Assembly: GCA_016785225.1 (NCBI GenBank)
Contig: JAFBJZ010000109.1
Span: 310,001-374,000, forward strand
DNA length: 64,000 nucleotides
Reading direction: 5' to 3'
DNA from: Psettodes erumei
Taxonomy: Eukaryota > Chordata > Actinopteri > Pleuronectiformes > Psettodidae
In this document: positions 60,816 through 64,000 of the stretch, one piece after another
Numbering within the stretch: the first letter of the stretch is position 1
Layout: each line of letters opens with the position of its first letter
Position numbers and translations under genes: made by a program
Notes under the pieces: generated by a model
Database searches by the model: none
Told to the model about the DNA's origin: nothing
Seen by the model: the letters and a program-made list of their open reading frames with translations, nothing else

Positions 60816-60832
60816 GTGTGTGTGTGTGTGTG
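60816..60832. repeat. Short TG microsatellite
   Basis: Eight TG units. Confidence 0.85.
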
Positions 60833-62814
60833 TAAAAATTATGAGGAGCTTTATAAATGCAGGGGAAAGTGGCGTTAATGCCCAGTTTGCTCCTTTACGT
60901 CTTCGTCATCCTCCCTTCTCCTCTCTCCTTCCCTTTCTGCCTTCCCTTATATTGTCTCAGCTATCAGCCAATCCACCAATGGCTCTTATTCTTCAATAAG
61001 TAGAGGTGATCCAGGGCCCGCTGGGGGAAGAGAGAGAGAGGCTGGAAGCCGGGTGAATGCAGAGGGGCCTTTTTATCTCTTTCTCTGACTTTATTTTATT
61101 CCGTCTCCCTCATGTTTTGTGTTCCCTTACTCCCTTTATCTCTCCCCGGCTCCCTCCTTCGGTGTCTCGGGAGATTTCTGTGAGAGCCAGGCATGTGCAG
61201 AACAGTCCGGCACTGCGTCACTCTGCCTATGTTGGCCTGTGCTAACAGAATTTTCAACTTGGCTCCAGACTGTGTTGCCAGTTTGACTCACCTTCACCTC
61301 ACCACTAGCAGCTCCGTACAGCGCCAGCCTCGGCTGGACAAATACAGAGATGTGCCAGTGGAGGAGAAGCCTCGGGCCCGTGGAATAAAGATGTATTAGG
61401 TGCTTGAGTCTATAGTACTCACTCAGCCTTGAGGGTATAATTCAAGTTGACTGCAGATGAAAAGAGGGTATCGGGCTTAAGGAAGATAATAGTGGTGATA
61501 GCGAACTGGTTGGTGATATAACCACAGGGAGAAGGGGGAACTGCAACTAATTATCATGTGTGTATTATGTGTGTAAATGACATTAACTCTTTTTTATTTG
61601 ATTATTTTTTTCTCACTTTCCTTAAGAAACTTGCAATATGTCATGCTTTGCATGTTTCCATGATAATCATTTACAAAATAATATATTCTGTGATACAAAG
61701 GACATTCCATTCCATTTTTTTCTGCTTTCAGGCAAATCTATTTTGTTGTCAACAATGTGGGTGACAAAGCACAACTTAGTAAAGCTGAAAAGACATTGTA
61801 TTATCTACTGCGGGGTGTGAACAACCCTTTAAAATCTCTCAACTTATTACAGAAAAGCTCTTTTGGTCATATCAAAAGCAAATATGACTTATTGGATCAC
61901 TTAAAACATTAGACAAAGCGCATTGTTTAACCTCACATGATGAGAGGGTAACCTCAAAATACAATCATCAATCCAGTACAAACTGAGACGCATTTGTCTT
62001 ATTTTGATGAAATATCATGACATTCAGTCTCGTTAACTGTAACAATTGAAAGGGATTTATTTTGATTACCGTCACAAGCAGATTATCTGATATATGCAAT
62101 GTCATTTTACACTGTGATAAGGGAATGGACTTTTTTTTGTTTCTGTTGTCAGTGGTATCAGTTGCTGTGCCGAACCCTTTCCGTTTGACCCAATGCTTCC
62201 AGTGATGGCTCCTTCCTATGAGCCTAATGGGAGCTTAAAAGCGGTGACCAGCATTAAGGGAGTTGTGTTGTACACATTTAAGTAGACCCAATTTAGTTCC
62301 ATGGCAATATACGAGCATGTTTTACTGAAGAGACTGACCTGAAACCTGTATTTCTTAAGACTAAAGGGACACTTCGCCATTTCCCCTTGATGAAAATAAC
62401 AAAATATTTGTTTTGCTCTTCTCCAACTCACGTGAAGCTATGTCATGTAACTTCTGGAAGAACTGAAACATACAATAAATATTTGTACTGTTACTGCTGC
62501 ACTGCTATTGAGTTTGAAAGTTTTGATGGCTTTGGTGAAGGAAGTGCAGCACACATGCAGAGTGTATTTGAATCCTGGACTTGTAAAATTAGATTGTATT
62601 CCTTTGAATGAATGCACTCCATCATGTTTGTTTTTTTTAGAAAAGAAGAAAGTTACTAGAGTAGACACATGCTGTACATCCTGTGCAATGGTTTTGTTCA
62701 TTTTAAGGTTTGTTTTGCCCATATCTGCATGCAACACACATTCATCTGCCAACAATATACATACCATTCTGTTGTTTTTATATCAGATACACTACATCTG
62801 TGCACCACTTCATT
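60833..62814. other. Unique sequence, no gene seen
   Basis: The stretch 60880-61400 is pyrimidine- and GC-rich with a short GA run near 61031. The 68-codon plus frame at 61193-61399 ends in charged residues but has no match I can name. AT-rich after 61560. Confidence 0.4.
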
Positions 62815-63080
62815 AGATGGCCAATTATAATGCTGCCTCCATTAGACACTCGCTCACCGCGTTTGCCGGTGCTGTTCTTCGACAGGCAGCAGAGATATTT
62901 ATCGGTTTATATAAACCAGGCTAATTATGTGTTAGCTATAGATTACAGCTGTCGGCGTCATCAGAGGGTTTAGGTCTTAAACCAGCCTCATTACACAAAC
63001 TCCTATCGGCTCTAATTGCCAATACAGGAGCTTATGGATTCGACGCGGCACTTCATAACACAGCAGATGTCTGTTGAACA
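62815..63080. promoter_or_regulatory. Candidate conserved non-coding element
   Basis: About 265 bases without repeats carry GGCCAATTATAATG, GCTAATTATGTG, CTAATTGCC and ATTTATCGG cores with several CpG words (CGCGTTTGCCGG, GTCGGCGTCATC, TTCGACGCGGC). CpG is scarce in most of the window, so its retention here hints at selection. Function is inferred. Confidence 0.4.
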
Positions 63081-63352
63081 AATCAGGCTGTACAAATGGA
63101 CCTGTGTGGCTTCAAGTTTTAGTGTTGATCTTTAAAAGTGGGAGGGGGATTTTCTTGGGATGAGCTTTAATATCTGCACTGACAATAACATTGAAAACAC
63201 ATGAGACACCCAAATAATTTCAGCAGCTTTTTTACAATCATTATGGGAAATTATGTTTAATAAAGTATATATATTATCTAATGGAGACTTTGTTTGCTCC
63301 AAAATTCCTCCCCAACCTGTACTGTGAACAGAACTTGAGTTCATATTGTTGT

Positions 63353-63391
63353 ATAGTATATATACACTGTATATATACAGTATGTATATGC
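63353..63391. repeat. Alternating TATA/ACTGT palindromic tract
   Basis: The core CTGTATATATACAG (63367-63380) is a perfect 14-bp palindrome in a run of alternating purine and pyrimidine, with a similar half-copy on its left. Confidence 0.8.
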
Positions 63392-63545
63392 TGTTGGTTA
63401 CTTGAATGCTAATAATTGTGATCCATGGCTGTAGCCTCATATGAGCAGTTTCTCCAGCTAACCCAACTTCAGGTAAGTAATGTTTTTGTAAATGTCGATA
63501 TGGTTTAAAACTAATATTACATTATATTAAAAAGTAGCAGGCCAG

Positions 63546-63788
63546 ACTGTGGCAGTGACGGCTCAAGAGGTACAGCGGGCTATCCAGTCATTGGTGGGTT
63601 GGTTCAATCCCTGAGTATTACTGTCCAAGTGCCTCTGACCAACAAACTAATCCCCAATTTGCCCCCATTGTATCATGGGTGAGTGAGTGAGATAAGCATA
63701 GACACACTCTGAATGAAAACATGTGTGAATGGGTGAAAGTGGCTTGCAGTGTAAAGCTCTTTGAGTAATGGATAAGACTAGATATATG
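63546..63788 (+). mobile_element. tRNA-derived SINE, diverged
   Basis: The head carries a box-A-like stretch (GGCTCAAGAGGTACAGCGGG) and a perfect box B for RNA polymerase III, GGTTCAATCCC (63601-63611). Then come CCAAGTG, CCCCAATTTGC, GTGTGAATGGGTGAA, and near the end GTGTAAAGCTCTTTGAGT and AGACTAGA. This order matches a SINE family common in teleosts, whose body ends TGTAAAGCGCTTTGAGTGG. The left flank may include a few more bases of the tRNA-like head. It is too diverged to be a working tRNA gene. Confidence 0.78.
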
Positions 63789-64000
63789 AGACTAAAGAAA
63801 TGCAGACATATTATTTCCACCATGTGAAGGCTTTTGTGACACAATCAACTTTTTGTTTACTTCAGTGGGAATTAAATTGAGCTGTGTCTGGTTTCTCAGA
63901 GTCAAGAAGGCACAACTCTTAAATGAGCCATATTGCTTTGGCTTCAAATTGCTTTAATGAAACAGCTTAATGTTGGATTAGTTTGTCAGGCTTGTTTAAA
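63789..64000. other. Unique sequence, no gene seen
   Basis: AT-rich flank of the SINE to the window end. Nothing recognisable. Confidence 0.42.

Noticed and set aside
61193..61399. 68-codon frame with a charged C-terminal end in a GC-rich stretch
   Set aside because: No recognisable domain; GC-rich sequence opens frames by lowering stop frequency.
63546..63620. Functional tRNA gene
   Set aside because: Boxes A and B are present, but the sequence continues into a SINE body and the cloverleaf arms do not pair well.

Overview
The window looks like non-coding nuclear DNA from a ray-finned (teleost) fish. It is AT-rich and full of TG/CA microsatellites. It carries decayed transposons of kinds that are common in teleosts: Tc1-like DNA elements, a Rex1/Babar-like LINE scrap, a LINE with a restriction-like endonuclease, and a tRNA-derived SINE. 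No cellular protein-coding gene, rRNA, functional tRNA gene or CRISPR array could be supported. The longest open frames (up to 211 codons) are explained by polypyrimidine tracts, CA repeats or chance, with two weak exceptions noted below. The likeliest reading is a gene desert or the interior of very large introns. There are no operons or co-working genes to describe.

Layout. 1-20 kb: unique AT-rich sequence with simple repeats (AAT/AAC at 0.55 kb, TG then CA arrays at 7.1-7.5 kb, a TTTTC tract at 11.5 kb, a T16G11 run at 15.7 kb) and a GC-rich block with a leader-like ORF on the minus strand at 18.5 kb. 20-30 kb: an old interspersed repeat joined to a perfect 17-bp hairpin (20.15 kb), a 20-bp palindrome of homeodomain-like sites (28.2 kb) and a repeat fragment at 29.3-29.5 kb. 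30-37 kb is the richest stretch for transposons: a LINE scrap (30.3 kb), a Tc1 inverted-repeat end (31.2 kb), a 0.5-kb internally deleted Tc1 element with both ends (33.9-34.4 kb), and a rearranged LINE of the restriction-like-endonuclease type on the minus strand (36.4-37.1 kb). 37-50 kb: unique sequence, a minus-strand Tc1 transposase remnant (43.6-43.9 kb), facing CA/TG arrays (41.5-41.7 kb) and a presumed fish repeat (49.55-49.87 kb). 50-57 kb: a near-perfect 30-bp-arm palindrome (54.0 kb) and a degenerate GACTTG minisatellite that switches strand partway along (56.4-56.95 kb). 57-64 kb: several low-repeat blocks rich in homeodomain-type motifs that look like conserved non-coding elements (57.5-57.8, 58.9-59.04, 59.4-59.6, 62.8-63.1 kb), then a tRNA-derived SINE at 63.55-63.79 kb.

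Identifications of transposons rest on recalled family consensus and on short motifs visible in the sequence. The conserved-element calls are inferences from composition and motif content only, since no alignment could be run. I did not find an undescribed multi-gene system. The most notable items are structural: two inverted duplications, the strand-switching minisatellite, the mosaic LINE, and the cluster of candidate enhancers near the right end.
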